Assembly: GCA_037142875.1 (NCBI GenBank) | Contig: JBAWZV010000005.1 | Span: 62,001-126,000 of the forward strand | Direction: 5' to 3' | Length of the DNA stretch: 64,000 nucleotides | Source: PALSA-600 sp037142875 | GTDB taxonomy: Bacteria; Actinomycetota; Thermoleophilia; Gaiellales; Gaiellaceae | In this document: positions 1 through 7,082 of the stretch, in pieces | Layout of the letters: each line of letters opens with the position of its first letter | Position numbering within the stretch: the first letter of the stretch is position 1 | Translations under genes and position numbers: made by a program | The notes under the pieces: generated by a model | What the model was told of the DNA's origin: nothing | Database searches by the model: none | Seen by the model: only the letters and a program-made list of their open reading frames with translations

Positions 1-953
1 CCGAGCCGCTTGGACATGCCGAGGTCGCCGATCAGGAGCGAGCAGGCCCGTGCGATCTCGCCGGCGTCAGGCGCGACGACACAGCCCGTCTGACCGTCGG
101 AGACGACCTCGAGCGGCCCACCCGCGTCATGCGTGGTGATGACGGGCTTTCCCGACAGGAACGCCTCGTAGGGCACGATGCCGTAGTCCTCGTCGACCGG
201 CGCGTAGAACACGGCACGGCAGCGCGCGTAGAGGTCGGTGAGCGTCTCGGCGTCGACGCGACCCGCGAACTCGACGCGGTCCTCGATCCCGGCCGCAGCC
301 TTCTGGAGCCGCTCGCGATCGGGCCCGTCTCCCGCGATCACGATCCGGAGACTCGGCTCCGCCCTGGCGGCGTCGATCAGCATGTCGATCCGCTTCGCCC
401 GGTCGAGCCGGTTTACGGAGAGAACGAAGTCGTCGTAGGTGTCGGTGCGAAACGCAAGCTTCTGAGGTGGCGGCGGGAGAACGGTGGCGTCGAGGCCGGA
501 GTGCTCCTTGAGCCGACCGGCGACGTTGCCGGAGATCGTGAAGATCCGCCGGGCCTCACGTAGCGCGACGTCGTCGAAACGCTCGACGGCGAGGCGCGTC
601 GCCCTGTCCTCGGGCGACTCGGAGAACTGGCCGAACTCGGTCCGGTCGAAGTCGTACGCCTGACGGAACTGGTGGATGAGCCAGACGACCTTGTTCGGGT
701 GACGGATGCCGTACGACGGAAACTTCGTCCCGATCACCAGGTCGATCTGCGGCCCGTCAAGCTCGCTCAGGTCGAGCAGCCGCCAGATGAGGGCCTGGTC
801 GAGAACACGGGCGCGCGGATGCCACTTGAACGGCACCGCCACCAGCTCGGCGTCGTGACCGCGAACGCGGAGCTCATCGACGAGCTGGTCGGCCACGAGC
901 TCTGCGCCGCCGTAGACGAACGGCACCTGCGGCCGGCAGACCGCGATCCTCAT
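1..953 (-). CDS. GT4 family glycosyltransferase, 3' end cut by window edge
   Basis: The reading frame starts at ATG 953 and stays open to base 1, so about 317 codons are visible and the C-terminal end is missing. The N-terminus (MRIAVCRPQVPFVYGGAE) has the glycine-rich entry loop of GT-B enzymes. Near the C-terminal end, DEDYGIVPYEAF carries the EX7E nucleotide-sugar motif and GGPLEVVSDGQTG follows, as in GT4 enzymes. It should transfer a sugar from a nucleotide donor to a growing glycan at the cytoplasmic membrane face; donor and acceptor cannot be told. Its ATG overlaps the stop of the 104-residue gene upstream (ATGA), so the two are translationally coupled. Confidence 0.88.
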   Translation of the reverse strand, partial: MRIAVCRPQVPFVYGGAELVADQLVDELRVRGHDAELVAVPFKWHPRARVLDQALIWRLLDLSELDGPQIDLVIGTKFPSYGIRHPNKVVWLIHQFRQAYDFDRTEFGQFSESPEDRATRLAVERFDDVALREARRIFTISGNVAGRLKEHSGLDATVLPPPPQKLAFRTDTYDDFVLSVNRLDRAKRIDMLIDAARAEPSLRIVIAGDGPDRERLQKAAAGIEDRVEFAGRVDAETLTDLYARCRAVFYAPVDEDYGIVPYEAFLSGKPVITTHDAGGPLEVVSDGQTGCVVAPDAGEIARACSLLIGDLGMSKRL

Positions 954-1264
954 CGCTCTTCGAGCCGCGCGATCCGCTCGTCGAGATCGTCGATCAGCTT
1001 GAGAAGAGCGTCGTTGTACGCCCGCTGGTCAGCCCAGGCGGGCTCGACGTACCAGCGCATGAAGCGGCGCAGGAAGAGCTTCACCGGGCCGGCCTTGCCG
1101 ACGATCGGCCGGTCAGCCGAGATCGCCCACATGCGCTCGGCCTGGTCGCGCACCGAGAGCCGGACGGCCGCCGGCGACACGTCGCCCGACCGGGGTCCGG
1201 CCGCGCGAATCTCCTCCTTCAGCCGCGCGAAGAGCGCGGCGACGTCAGTCGTCTCCTCCGGCAT
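950..1264 (-). CDS. Small conserved-looking protein of the glycan cluster, 104 aa
   Basis: A 104-residue protein with no signal peptide or membrane segment. The N-terminal half is acidic/mixed (VAALFARLKEEI). The middle has a basic aromatic stretch (KLFLRRFMRWYVEP) and the last 30 residues are heptad-like (LLKLIDDLDERIARLEER), suggesting a coiled coil. From memory, similar stretches occur at the N-terminus of some actinobacterial glycan-cluster methyltransferases, so this may be a free-standing scaffold or membrane-association module for the adjacent glycosyltransferase, with which it shares an ATGA overlap. No enzyme motif is visible, so function is not assigned. It is the first gene of its transcript, with a TACACT box 7 nt before the ATG. 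Confidence 0.75.
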   Translation of the reverse strand: MPEETTDVAALFARLKEEIRAAGPRSGDVSPAAVRLSVRDQAERMWAISADRPIVGKAGPVKLFLRRFMRWYVEPAWADQRAYNDALLKLIDDLDERIARLEER

Positions 1265-1271
1265 TGGGCGA

Positions 1272-1302
1272 AGTGTAAGCGGCGGTGGTTACGGCGCTGT
1301 AA
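1272..1302 (-). promoter_or_regulatory. Promoter/operator module A upstream of the 1264 gene
   Basis: Read on the minus strand this is TTACAGCGCCGTAA (1302-1289), then 12 nt, then ACACT (1276-1272). TACACT lies 7 nt before ATG 1264 and fits a -10 box for a leaderless message. The 14-mer is a near-perfect dyad. The same 14-mer/12-nt/ACACT layout recurs at 10999-10969. TTACAG could also act as a -35 with a 19-nt spacer. Confidence 0.5.
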
Positions 1303-1361
1303 GCACCGGGTACGGGATGCCATTCGCGCAGGGTTTCCGGAGCCGGAAGGGTGGTGCATTC

Positions 1362-1385
1362 CGCTCCTTGGGCGCCCAAGGAGCG
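1362..1385. repeat. 24-bp perfect palindrome with extended bulged stem
   Basis: The arms CGCTCCTTGGGC and GCCCAAGGAGCG are perfect complements with no loop. With a 2-nt bulge the pairing continues into GCAT (1356-1359) and ATGC (1386-1389). There is no T tract, so it is not a standard intrinsic terminator. It could be a protein-binding site, a cruciform, or the scar of a rearrangement, since the coding-like remnant starts right after it. Confidence 0.7.
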
Positions 1386-1681
1386 ATGCTCGATTCCCGT
1401 GCTCTCCGAGCTGGGGGCAGATCCGCGACAGCCTTCGGAGGCTCGCGTTCTTCACGCCCTGGGTGTCGATCCCGCTCGCCGCGCTTGGCCCCGTCCTCGC
1501 CGTCCTCGCGCCGTTGATGCCCGCCCTCGGCGTCGTCGGCTGGGTGTTCTACCCGGCGGCCGTGCTCTGCGCGGTCGGACTCGCGATCTGGCTTCGCCCC
1601 AAGTACCGGCTCGCCTCTCTCGCAAGCTCGCACCTCCGCGCTCGGGCCGGGAACGTACAAGACGCCCGGGCCGAACGAGGC
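1386..1681 (+). pseudogene. Possible 3' remnant of a membrane glycosyltransferase gene
   Basis: In the same frame as the downstream GT4 gene, this stretch has G/C at almost every third position and encodes LRRLAFFTPWVSIPL followed by two hydrophobic segments and a basic end (LRPKYRLASLASSHLRARAG). That layout resembles the C-terminal membrane tail of ExoA-type GT2 enzymes. The upstream catalytic part is absent and the frame begins at a palindrome. Because no stop intervenes, it could alternatively be an N-terminal extension of the GT4 protein from GTG 1463, but the GT4 fold plainly begins at 1724. A remnant is an inference from codon bias and hydropathy. Confidence 0.35.
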
Positions 1682-1711
1682 ACAGATGACCTACCCGTCG
1701 CCGCGACGGCG

Positions 1712-1717
1712 TACGAT
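1712..1717 (+). promoter_or_regulatory. TACGAT -10 box, leaderless start at 1724
   Basis: TACGAT ends 6 nt before GTG 1724, the spacing shared with other operon heads here. No convincing ribosome binding site precedes the GTG, which fits a leaderless message and supports the 1724 start. Confidence 0.5.
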
Positions 1718-1723
1718 CGCGGC

Positions 1724-2785
1724 GTGATCGCGATCTCGTTGCTCACACTCGCCCCTGGGCAGCACGGCGGCAGCGAGTCTGCCACGATCGCGCTGCTCCG
1801 AACGCTCGCGCGGAGCGGGACACTTCCGTACCGCGTCCTGCTCCCGCCGACCGCGCCCGAGTTCGGGCAGGGGCTCCCCTCGGAGGTGGTGCACGAGTAC
1901 CACGCTGCCCGCACGTTGCCGCAGCGGCTCGCGGCGATGACCGCCGCCGCCGCCCGTCCGGGGCCGCTCCGCCGCCACTACACCGACGCGGACGTCGTCC
2001 ACTACCCGCTCACGATCCGGCTACCCGCACTCGAGACTCCGACGGTGGTGACGCTCCACGACGTCCAGCACCTCGACCTCCCCGGTCTCTTCTCGCGCGG
2101 TGAGCGAGCGTTCCGTGCGCTTGCCTACCACCGCTCGGCGCACTCGGCCCAGATCGTGATCGTCCCGAGCGAGTTCGTCCGCGACCGTGCCGTCGAACGC
2201 CTCGGCCTCGATGCGGCGCGTGTGCGCGTCATCCACCACGGCATCGATCACGACCGGTTCTCGCCATCCGGGCAGGAGCGGGAGGAGTTCATCCTCTACC
2301 CCGCCCGCGGCTGGGCCCACAAGAACCACAAGCTGCTCCTCGAGGCGTTCGCGCAGCTTCGCGTCACGCGTCCTGGCCTGCGGCTCGTCCTCACCGGCGG
2401 CGGTCACACCGAAACGGCGCCTGCCGGGGTCGAGATCCGCGGGCACGTCTCCGACGCCGAGCTCGTCTCGCTGTACCGCCGCGCCGCCGTGCTCGTCTTC
2501 CCGTCGCTCTACGAGGGGTTCGGCCAGCCGGTGCTCGAAGCGATGGCGTGCGGCTGCCCGGTTGCCTCGTCGAACGCGGCTTCGCTCCCCGAGGTCTGTA
2601 GCGACGCCGCGCGGCTCTTCGACCCGCACTCGGCGGAGGCGATTGCAGAGGCCGTCGCCGAGGTGCTCGACGACCCGCAGCCGTGGACGGAGCGGGGCCT
2701 CGCGCGGGCTGCACCGTTCACGTGGGAGGCCTCGGCAGAGGGCCACGAGGCCGCTTACCGTGACGCCGTCGCCGGGCTGGCGTAG
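1724..2785 (+). CDS. GT4 family glycosyltransferase, 353 aa
   Basis: The protein starts at GTG with VIAISLLTLAPGQHGGSE, the first beta strand and glycine loop of a GT-B enzyme. An HGIDHDRF segment lies near the middle. LYEGFGQPVLEAM gives the EX7E motif, followed by CGCPVASSNAASLPEV. This is the mannosyl/rhamnosyl-transferase-like GT4 pattern. It probably adds a hexose or deoxyhexose to a lipid-linked glycan on the cytoplasmic face. The frame is open further upstream to GTG 1463, but those residues look like an unrelated membrane remnant. A methyltransferase gene follows 10 nt after the stop, suggesting a two-gene transcript. Confidence 0.88.
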   Translation: MIAISLLTLAPGQHGGSESATIALLRTLARSGTLPYRVLLPPTAPEFGQGLPSEVVHEYHAARTLPQRLAAMTAAAARPGPLRRHYTDADVVHYPLTIRLPALETPTVVTLHDVQHLDLPGLFSRGERAFRALAYHRSAHSAQIVIVPSEFVRDRAVERLGLDAARVRVIHHGIDHDRFSPSGQEREEFILYPARGWAHKNHKLLLEAFAQLRVTRPGLRLVLTGGGHTETAPAGVEIRGHVSDAELVSLYRRAAVLVFPSLYEGFGQPVLEAMACGCPVASSNAASLPEVCSDAARLFDPHSAEAIAEAVAEVLDDPQPWTERGLARAAPFTWEASAEGHEAAYRDAVAGLA

Positions 2786-2795
2786 GGTTGCCGCA

Positions 2796-3521
2796 ATGGG
2801 TTCGACACTGACCGACACGCTGCGACACAACCCTCCCGGCATCCACGGCGACGGCGACGAGTTCTGGGGTCTCGACTGGGGCGCACTCGGATGGATCGAG
2901 CGAGCAGTGCGAGCCGAGATGTCGACGCTCGAGATCGGCGCCGGCGCCAGCACGATCGTGTTCGCCGCCTCCGGAGCCACGCACTCGGTCGTCACTCCCG
3001 ACCCGCGGGAGGAGGAGCGGATCCGGGCAGCCTGCGAGCGCCTCGGGATCTCGAGCGCCAACGTGACGTTCCACATCGGCCCGTCCCACGAGGTGCTGCC
3101 GCGTCTGGAACAGACCCCGCTCGACCTCGTGCTCGTCGACGGCGCACACGGCTTTCCCTATCCGATCCTCGACTGGTGGGCGGTTGCACCGCGGGTCCGA
3201 ATCGGTGGGACGGTTCTGCTCGACGACGCGTACATGCCGCCTGTGCTGGTGCTCGTCGATGCGCTCGCTCACGACACGAACTGGCAGGTCGCCGAGGCGA
3301 TCGGCTTCCGAACAGCCGTCGTGACCAAGCTCGGCGATGGGCTCCCGCCGTTCGACTGGGACGGCTCGAGGATGGGTGGACGGATGAGCTTCCGCTACCT
3401 CCACGGCTCGCAGCGGGCGACCGGTGCCGTTCGGCAGCGGCTCTTCAACACGCGCGCCGGGCTCCGGATTGTCGGGCTCGTGCGTCGACGCTCCGAGCTG
3501 CGCTGGCGCAAGACCGGCTAG
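2796..3521 (+). CDS. Class I SAM-dependent methyltransferase, 241 aa
   Basis: Near residue 45, STLEIGAGASTIVFAASG is a Rossmann motif I for S-adenosylmethionine. LDLVLVDGAHGFPYPILDWW matches the acidic-strand/metal-site region of methyltransferase families that act on sugars or small hydroxylated substrates (FkbM/CmcI-like folds). The C-terminal tail is basic. It likely methylates a sugar hydroxyl of the glycan built by neighbouring enzymes, or an intermediate; no substrate signature is visible. It lies 10 nt after the GT4 gene and converges with the flippase gene downstream. Confidence 0.82.
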   Translation: MGSTLTDTLRHNPPGIHGDGDEFWGLDWGALGWIERAVRAEMSTLEIGAGASTIVFAASGATHSVVTPDPREEERIRAACERLGISSANVTFHIGPSHEVLPRLEQTPLDLVLVDGAHGFPYPILDWWAVAPRVRIGGTVLLDDAYMPPVLVLVDALAHDTNWQVAEAIGFRTAVVTKLGDGLPPFDWDGSRMGGRMSFRYLHGSQRATGAVRQRLFNTRAGLRIVGLVRRRSELRWRKTG

Positions 3522-3528
3522 AGCCTGG

Positions 3529-5031
3529 CTACATCGCTCGCAGGTAGTGGACTGCGCTGCGCAGGCCCTTCGGCCTGATCACGGCGATCAGAGCTCCGTA
3601 GAGCCCGAGTCCAACACATGCCGCCGGGAGGGATCCGAGGACGAGCCCGGCAGGGACGAAGGCCGCGAGCGTCATTCCCGTCACGGTCAGCGCGGCGAGG
3701 CCGAGGCCACGCATCGTCGCACGAAGCGCCCGGAGCCCCACCAGCACGACGGCAAGTGCAAGCCCGGTCGTGAGGCAGAGCGCGATGGCCAGCCCGTTCA
3801 GCCCCCAGACCGCGCGCAGGAACGCAGCGAGGCCTGCGTGCACGCCGACGACGCCGATCGCCGCCCCCGCAAGCCGATTGATGCGGACGCCGTAACCGGC
3901 GGCGAAGAGGACCGGGAACGCGACCGAGAAGCCGACCGACAGCACCATCCACGGCGCAAGGACGACTACGAGCCGCCCGAGCGTGTCCCCGACGTTGCTC
4001 GAGTACGCCGCCCCCAGCACCAGCCCGGCGATCCGCCCGCCGGCCAGCGCAAAGACCCCCGCCGCACCACCAACCGCGAGAAACGCAAGCCACGACGACG
4101 CAACGATGTGGCGCGCCACCCCGACCGGGTCGACGTCGCTTCGGCTCAGCCCGACAGACGTCACGAGGCCGAGCGACGACGCCGTCACGGCCACGACCGC
4201 CGAGCCGATCAGATAGGCGTAGCTGAAGCTCGTCGCCGAGCCGACACCCTCGCTGGCCGCGAACGGCAGACAGATCAGGTAGACGGCCTGCATCGCAAGC
4301 GGAAAGGCGCTGCCGAGCGCGAGCTCCCCGAGCCGCGAGGTCGGCGGCGCGCCGGTCGGCCGCACCGCCGACCTCGGCACGCGCTCGGCAAGAGCGATGC
4401 GCACGAGGGCAACGGCGGGGACGCCAAACGCGATCGCGCCGCTCAGCGCCATGCCCCAGGCAACCGCGCGGATGCCGTGCGCGCCGACGAGCGAGAGGAT
4501 GAGCACGACGCCCGACAGGCTCCCGAGCGAGAACCCGACGGCCGCCACGGCGTAGCTGTCGAGCGCGGCGAGCGCGCTCGCCGCGAAGCCACCGAAGAGC
4601 TGGAAGACCGCCGAGAGCACCATCCAGGGCAGCGTCGCCGCCGCCGCCGCCCGCGCATCGGCCGGCCCGAAGCCGGTCAGCAGCGCCGCGAGCGGGTGGG
4701 CGAAGATCCAGCTCGCCAGGACAAGTGGCAGCGCCACGATCCCGCCGGCGGCGCCGTAGGAGACGAGCTCCGGGCCGAGACGGTTCCCGACCCGCGCCCG
4801 GGCAAGAGCCGGAAGCACGGTGATCCGCGAGGCAGTCGCGGCGAGTGCGAGCACCACGAACACGCCGTAGGCCTCGAAAAAGCCGTCCGTCTCGGAGGTT
4901 CGCCCGAACTTGTGAGCGACGAGAACACCCACCACAGCGGCGAGCGCCGTCTGCACCGCGAGCGCCACGGCGGTGACGGCGCCGCTCCCGAGGGAGCCGA
5001 GGCCGCGCGAGGCGGTACGCTTCTTCACCAC
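3529..5031 (-). CDS. MurJ/Wzx-type lipid-linked oligosaccharide flippase, 500 aa
   Basis: An integral membrane protein with about a dozen or more hydrophobic segments spread over its length and short basic loops. It opens with a polar leader, then AVTAVALAVQTALAAVVGVLVA and FGRTSETDGFFEAY, a sequence context characteristic of MurJ/MviN and related MOP-superfamily flippases. It should move a polyprenyl-linked glycan across the cytoplasmic membrane. GTG 5031 and GTG 5028 are both possible starts; 5031 is preferred because TACGCT ends 6 nt before it. The gene diverges from the SDR gene at 5032 with no spacer at all. It is one of three flippase genes in the window. Confidence 0.85.
   Translation of the reverse strand: MVKKRTASRGLGSLGSGAVTAVALAVQTALAAVVGVLVAHKFGRTSETDGFFEAYGVFVVLALAATASRITVLPALARARVGNRLGPELVSYGAAGGIVALPLVLASWIFAHPLAALLTGFGPADARAAAAATLPWMVLSAVFQLFGGFAASALAALDSYAVAAVGFSLGSLSGVVLILSLVGAHGIRAVAWGMALSGAIAFGVPAVALVRIALAERVPRSAVRPTGAPPTSRLGELALGSAFPLAMQAVYLICLPFAASEGVGSATSFSYAYLIGSAVVAVTASSLGLVTSVGLSRSDVDPVGVARHIVASSWLAFLAVGGAAGVFALAGGRIAGLVLGAAYSSNVGDTLGRLVVVLAPWMVLSVGFSVAFPVLFAAGYGVRINRLAGAAIGVVGVHAGLAAFLRAVWGLNGLAIALCLTTGLALAVVLVGLRALRATMRGLGLAALTVTGMTLAAFVPAGLVLGSLPAACVGLGLYGALIAVIRPKGLRSAVHYLRAM
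5016..5021 (+). promoter_or_regulatory. TACGCT -10 candidate for the 5032 gene
   Basis: TACGCT ends 10 nt before GTG 5032. It lies inside the first codons of the divergent flippase gene and mirrors the TACGCT at 5043-5038 on the other strand. Confidence 0.4.
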
Positions 5032-6168
5032 GTGGAGAGCGTACGCACCCAGAACGACGCCTGGACCGGATCTGCCCTCGAGCAGCTCCGTGCCGACTTC
5101 GGCCCGGCGTTCGAAGGCCGGACCTGTCTCGTCACGGGCGCAGACGGCTTCATGGGGTCGCATCTGACCGATGCGCTCGTCGAGATCGGGGCGAAGGTCG
5201 TTGCGTTCGTCCGCGCTACATCGTCCGGGGCGCTCAACAACATCGGGCCGATCCGCGACCGCCTCGATCGCGTCGTCTTCGCCGACCTGACCGACAAGAC
5301 GTCGATCGACTATCTGATCCGCGACCTGACGAAGGTCTCCGACAAGCCCTACGTCTTCCACCTCGGCGCCCAGGCGCACGTCGGAGAGTCGTGGCACCGG
5401 CCGTACGAGACCGTGATGACGAACACCGTCGGAACGCTCAACCTGCTCCAGTCGATCGTCGACCACGGCCTCGAGGTCGAGAAGTTCGACACCGCCGGGA
5501 CGTCGGAGGAGTACGGGAACGTCCGCGAGTCCGTCTCGCACCACCACGACTTCGATGAAAGCGGAGCGCTGATCCTCCACGAGCGCTCGCCGATCAACCC
5601 CAAGTCCATCTACGCGACGGCCAAGGTCGCAGCCGACTTCCTGACGATGAACTACTTCGACGCCTACGGCGTCCCCGGTGTCGTCACCCGGATGTTCAAC
5701 AACTACGGCCCCCGGCAGAACCCGCGCTACGTGACCGGCACGATCATCACGCAGGCGCTCACCCGGAAGACGATCGAGCTCGGACAGCTCGATCCGCTCC
5801 GCGACTTCTGCTTCTGCACTGACGGCGTCCGCGGCCACCTGACGGTCGCAGCCAAGGGAACGCCCGGCGAGGTCTACGTCTACGGCCAGGGCGAGAACAT
5901 CTCGATGGCGGACTGGGTCGCGATGATCCTCCGCGTCGGCGAGGAGAACGGCTTCTGGCCAGGCGACCGCGAGATCGTCACGACTCCATCTCGCCGCCGA
6001 CCCGGCGCGAGCGAGGTGATGGCACTGCGGGTCGGATACGAGAAGCTCCACGGTGAGACCGGCTGGACGCCCGAGGTCTCCTGGGAGCAGGGAGTCGCCC
6101 GCACGATCGCCTGGTACGCGGCAAATCGCGACCGCTGGATCGGTCGCGTCGACTGGAGAGAGTCCTGA
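5032..6168 (+). CDS. NAD(P)-dependent SDR sugar dehydratase/epimerase, GDP-mannose 4,6-dehydratase-like, 378 aa
   Basis: GTG 5032 is the only usable start before the fold. About 35 residues precede the Rossmann motif TGADGFMGSHL. SPINPKSIYATAK contains the catalytic YxxxK, and RMFNNYGPRQNP is the active-site strand of extended SDR enzymes. It should oxidise and dehydrate or epimerise a nucleotide hexose in the cytoplasm. The next gene is an Fcl-type epimerase/reductase overlapping by 4 nt, which fits a GDP-mannose to GDP-deoxyhexose route. The true GMD signature is clearer in the gene at 39920, so substrate here is uncertain. Confidence 0.8.
   Translation: MESVRTQNDAWTGSALEQLRADFGPAFEGRTCLVTGADGFMGSHLTDALVEIGAKVVAFVRATSSGALNNIGPIRDRLDRVVFADLTDKTSIDYLIRDLTKVSDKPYVFHLGAQAHVGESWHRPYETVMTNTVGTLNLLQSIVDHGLEVEKFDTAGTSEEYGNVRESVSHHHDFDESGALILHERSPINPKSIYATAKVAADFLTMNYFDAYGVPGVVTRMFNNYGPRQNPRYVTGTIITQALTRKTIELGQLDPLRDFCFCTDGVRGHLTVAAKGTPGEVYVYGQGENISMADWVAMILRVGEENGFWPGDREIVTTPSRRRPGASEVMALRVGYEKLHGETGWTPEVSWEQGVARTIAWYAANRDRWIGRVDWRES
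5038..5043 (-). promoter_or_regulatory. TACGCT -10 box, leaderless start at 5031
   Basis: On the minus strand TACGCT ends 6 nt before GTG 5031. It lies inside the first codons of the plus-strand SDR gene. The same hexamer serves the minus-strand heads at 28889 and 39888. Confidence 0.5.
6155..6162 (+). promoter_or_regulatory. Ribosome binding site that decides a CTG start
   Basis: GGAGAGAG lies 2 nt before CTG 6165 with its core 5-8 nt upstream. It is the strongest Shine-Dalgarno match near this junction and supports initiation at CTG, which has no ATG, GTG or TTG rival in frame. Confidence 0.5.
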
Positions 6169-7082
6169 GGGCTCTCGTCACCGGAGGCGGGGGATTCCTC
6201 GGCTCCCATCTCGTCGACCGGCTCCGCGAGCGTGGCGACGAGGTCATCGTCCCACGCAGAGCCGAGTACGACCTGACCGACTGGAGCGACGCGGAGCGCC
6301 TCTTCGCCGAGGCCCGGCCGGAGATCGTCTACCACCTCGCTGCCGAGGTCGGCGGGATCGGTGCCAACCAGGCGAACCCGGGCCGCTACTGGTATGCGAA
6401 CCTGATGATGGGCGCGCACGTGCTCGAGCTGTCGCGGCGCCACGACGTCTCCAAGGTGCTCGTCGCAGGCACCGTCTGCGCCTACCCGAAGTTCACCGAG
6501 ACGCCCTTCAGTGAGGACGACCTCTGGAACGGCTACCCGGAAGAGACGAACGCCCCCTACGGTGTGGCGAAGAAGGCCGTGCTCGTCGGCGCGCAGGCCT
6601 ACCGCGAGCAGTACGGCCTCGACGCCGTCTTCCTGCTCCCCGCGAACCTCTACGGGCCGCGCGACAACTTCGACCTCGAGACCTCGCACGTCATCCCCGC
6701 GCTCGTCCGCAAGATGCTCGCGGGCACCGAGCGCGTCACGCTCTGGGGCGACGGGTCCCCGACCCGCGAGTTCCTCTACGTCGACGACGCAGCCGAGGCC
6801 TTCGTGCTCGCCGCTGATCGCTACTCGGAGCCCGACCCGGTCAACATCGGAACCGGCGTCGAGATCTCGATCCGCGAGCTCGCCGAGACGATCGCCGACC
6901 TGGCCGGCTTTGACGGCGAGATCGACTGGGATGAGACGAAGCCAAACGGCCAGCCTCGGCGTCGGCTCGATACGAGCAGGGCCGACTCCCGGTTCGGATT
7001 CCGCGCCAGCACCTCGCTGCGCGACGGGCTTGCGCGCACGATCGCGTGGTATCGCGAGTCGAACGCCGATGCCCGGCAGTAG
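6165..7082 (+). CDS. fcl: GDP-L-fucose synthase-like epimerase/reductase, probable CTG start, 305 aa
   Basis: The frame reads (CTG)RALVTGGGGFLGSHLV, so the Rossmann loop starts six residues in and no ATG/GTG/TTG precedes it; the first ATG (6402 region) would delete the cofactor site. AAEVGGIGANQANPGRYWYA and GTVCAYPKFTETPFSED are Fcl hallmarks. NAPYGVAKKAVL carries YxxxK. The family epimerises and reduces GDP-4-keto-6-deoxymannose to GDP-L-fucose or a related deoxysugar with NADPH. CTGA overlaps the stop of the SDR gene before it, and a GGAGAGAG site lies just upstream. The last 14 nt overlap the following gene. Confidence 0.82.
   Translation: MRALVTGGGGFLGSHLVDRLRERGDEVIVPRRAEYDLTDWSDAERLFAEARPEIVYHLAAEVGGIGANQANPGRYWYANLMMGAHVLELSRRHDVSKVLVAGTVCAYPKFTETPFSEDDLWNGYPEETNAPYGVAKKAVLVGAQAYREQYGLDAVFLLPANLYGPRDNFDLETSHVIPALVRKMLAGTERVTLWGDGSPTREFLYVDDAAEAFVLAADRYSEPDPVNIGTGVEISIRELAETIADLAGFDGEIDWDETKPNGQPRRRLDTSRADSRFGFRASTSLRDGLARTIAWYRESNADARQ

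Larger units (their letters stand above)
1265..1723. other. 459-bp divergent intergenic region
   Basis: This separates the minus-strand operon starting at 1264 from the plus-strand gene starting at 1724. It holds promoter module A next to the left gene, a 24-bp perfect palindrome at 1362-1385, a plus-strand stretch from about 1386 to 1680 that looks like the end of a membrane protein gene, and a TACGAT box at 1712-1717 before the right gene. I see no RNA gene. Confidence 0.6.

Noticed and set aside
1463..2785. 440-residue fusion protein starting at GTG 1463
   Set aside because: The GT4 fold starts cleanly at GTG 1724 with a TACGAT box 6 nt before it; the upstream codons look like an unrelated membrane tail. 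Kept as a possible remnant instead.
3424..5031. N-terminal extension of the SDR frame back to 3424
   Set aside because: It is antisense to the flippase, is very Arg/Pro/Asp-rich, and the SDR fold begins shortly after GTG 5032.
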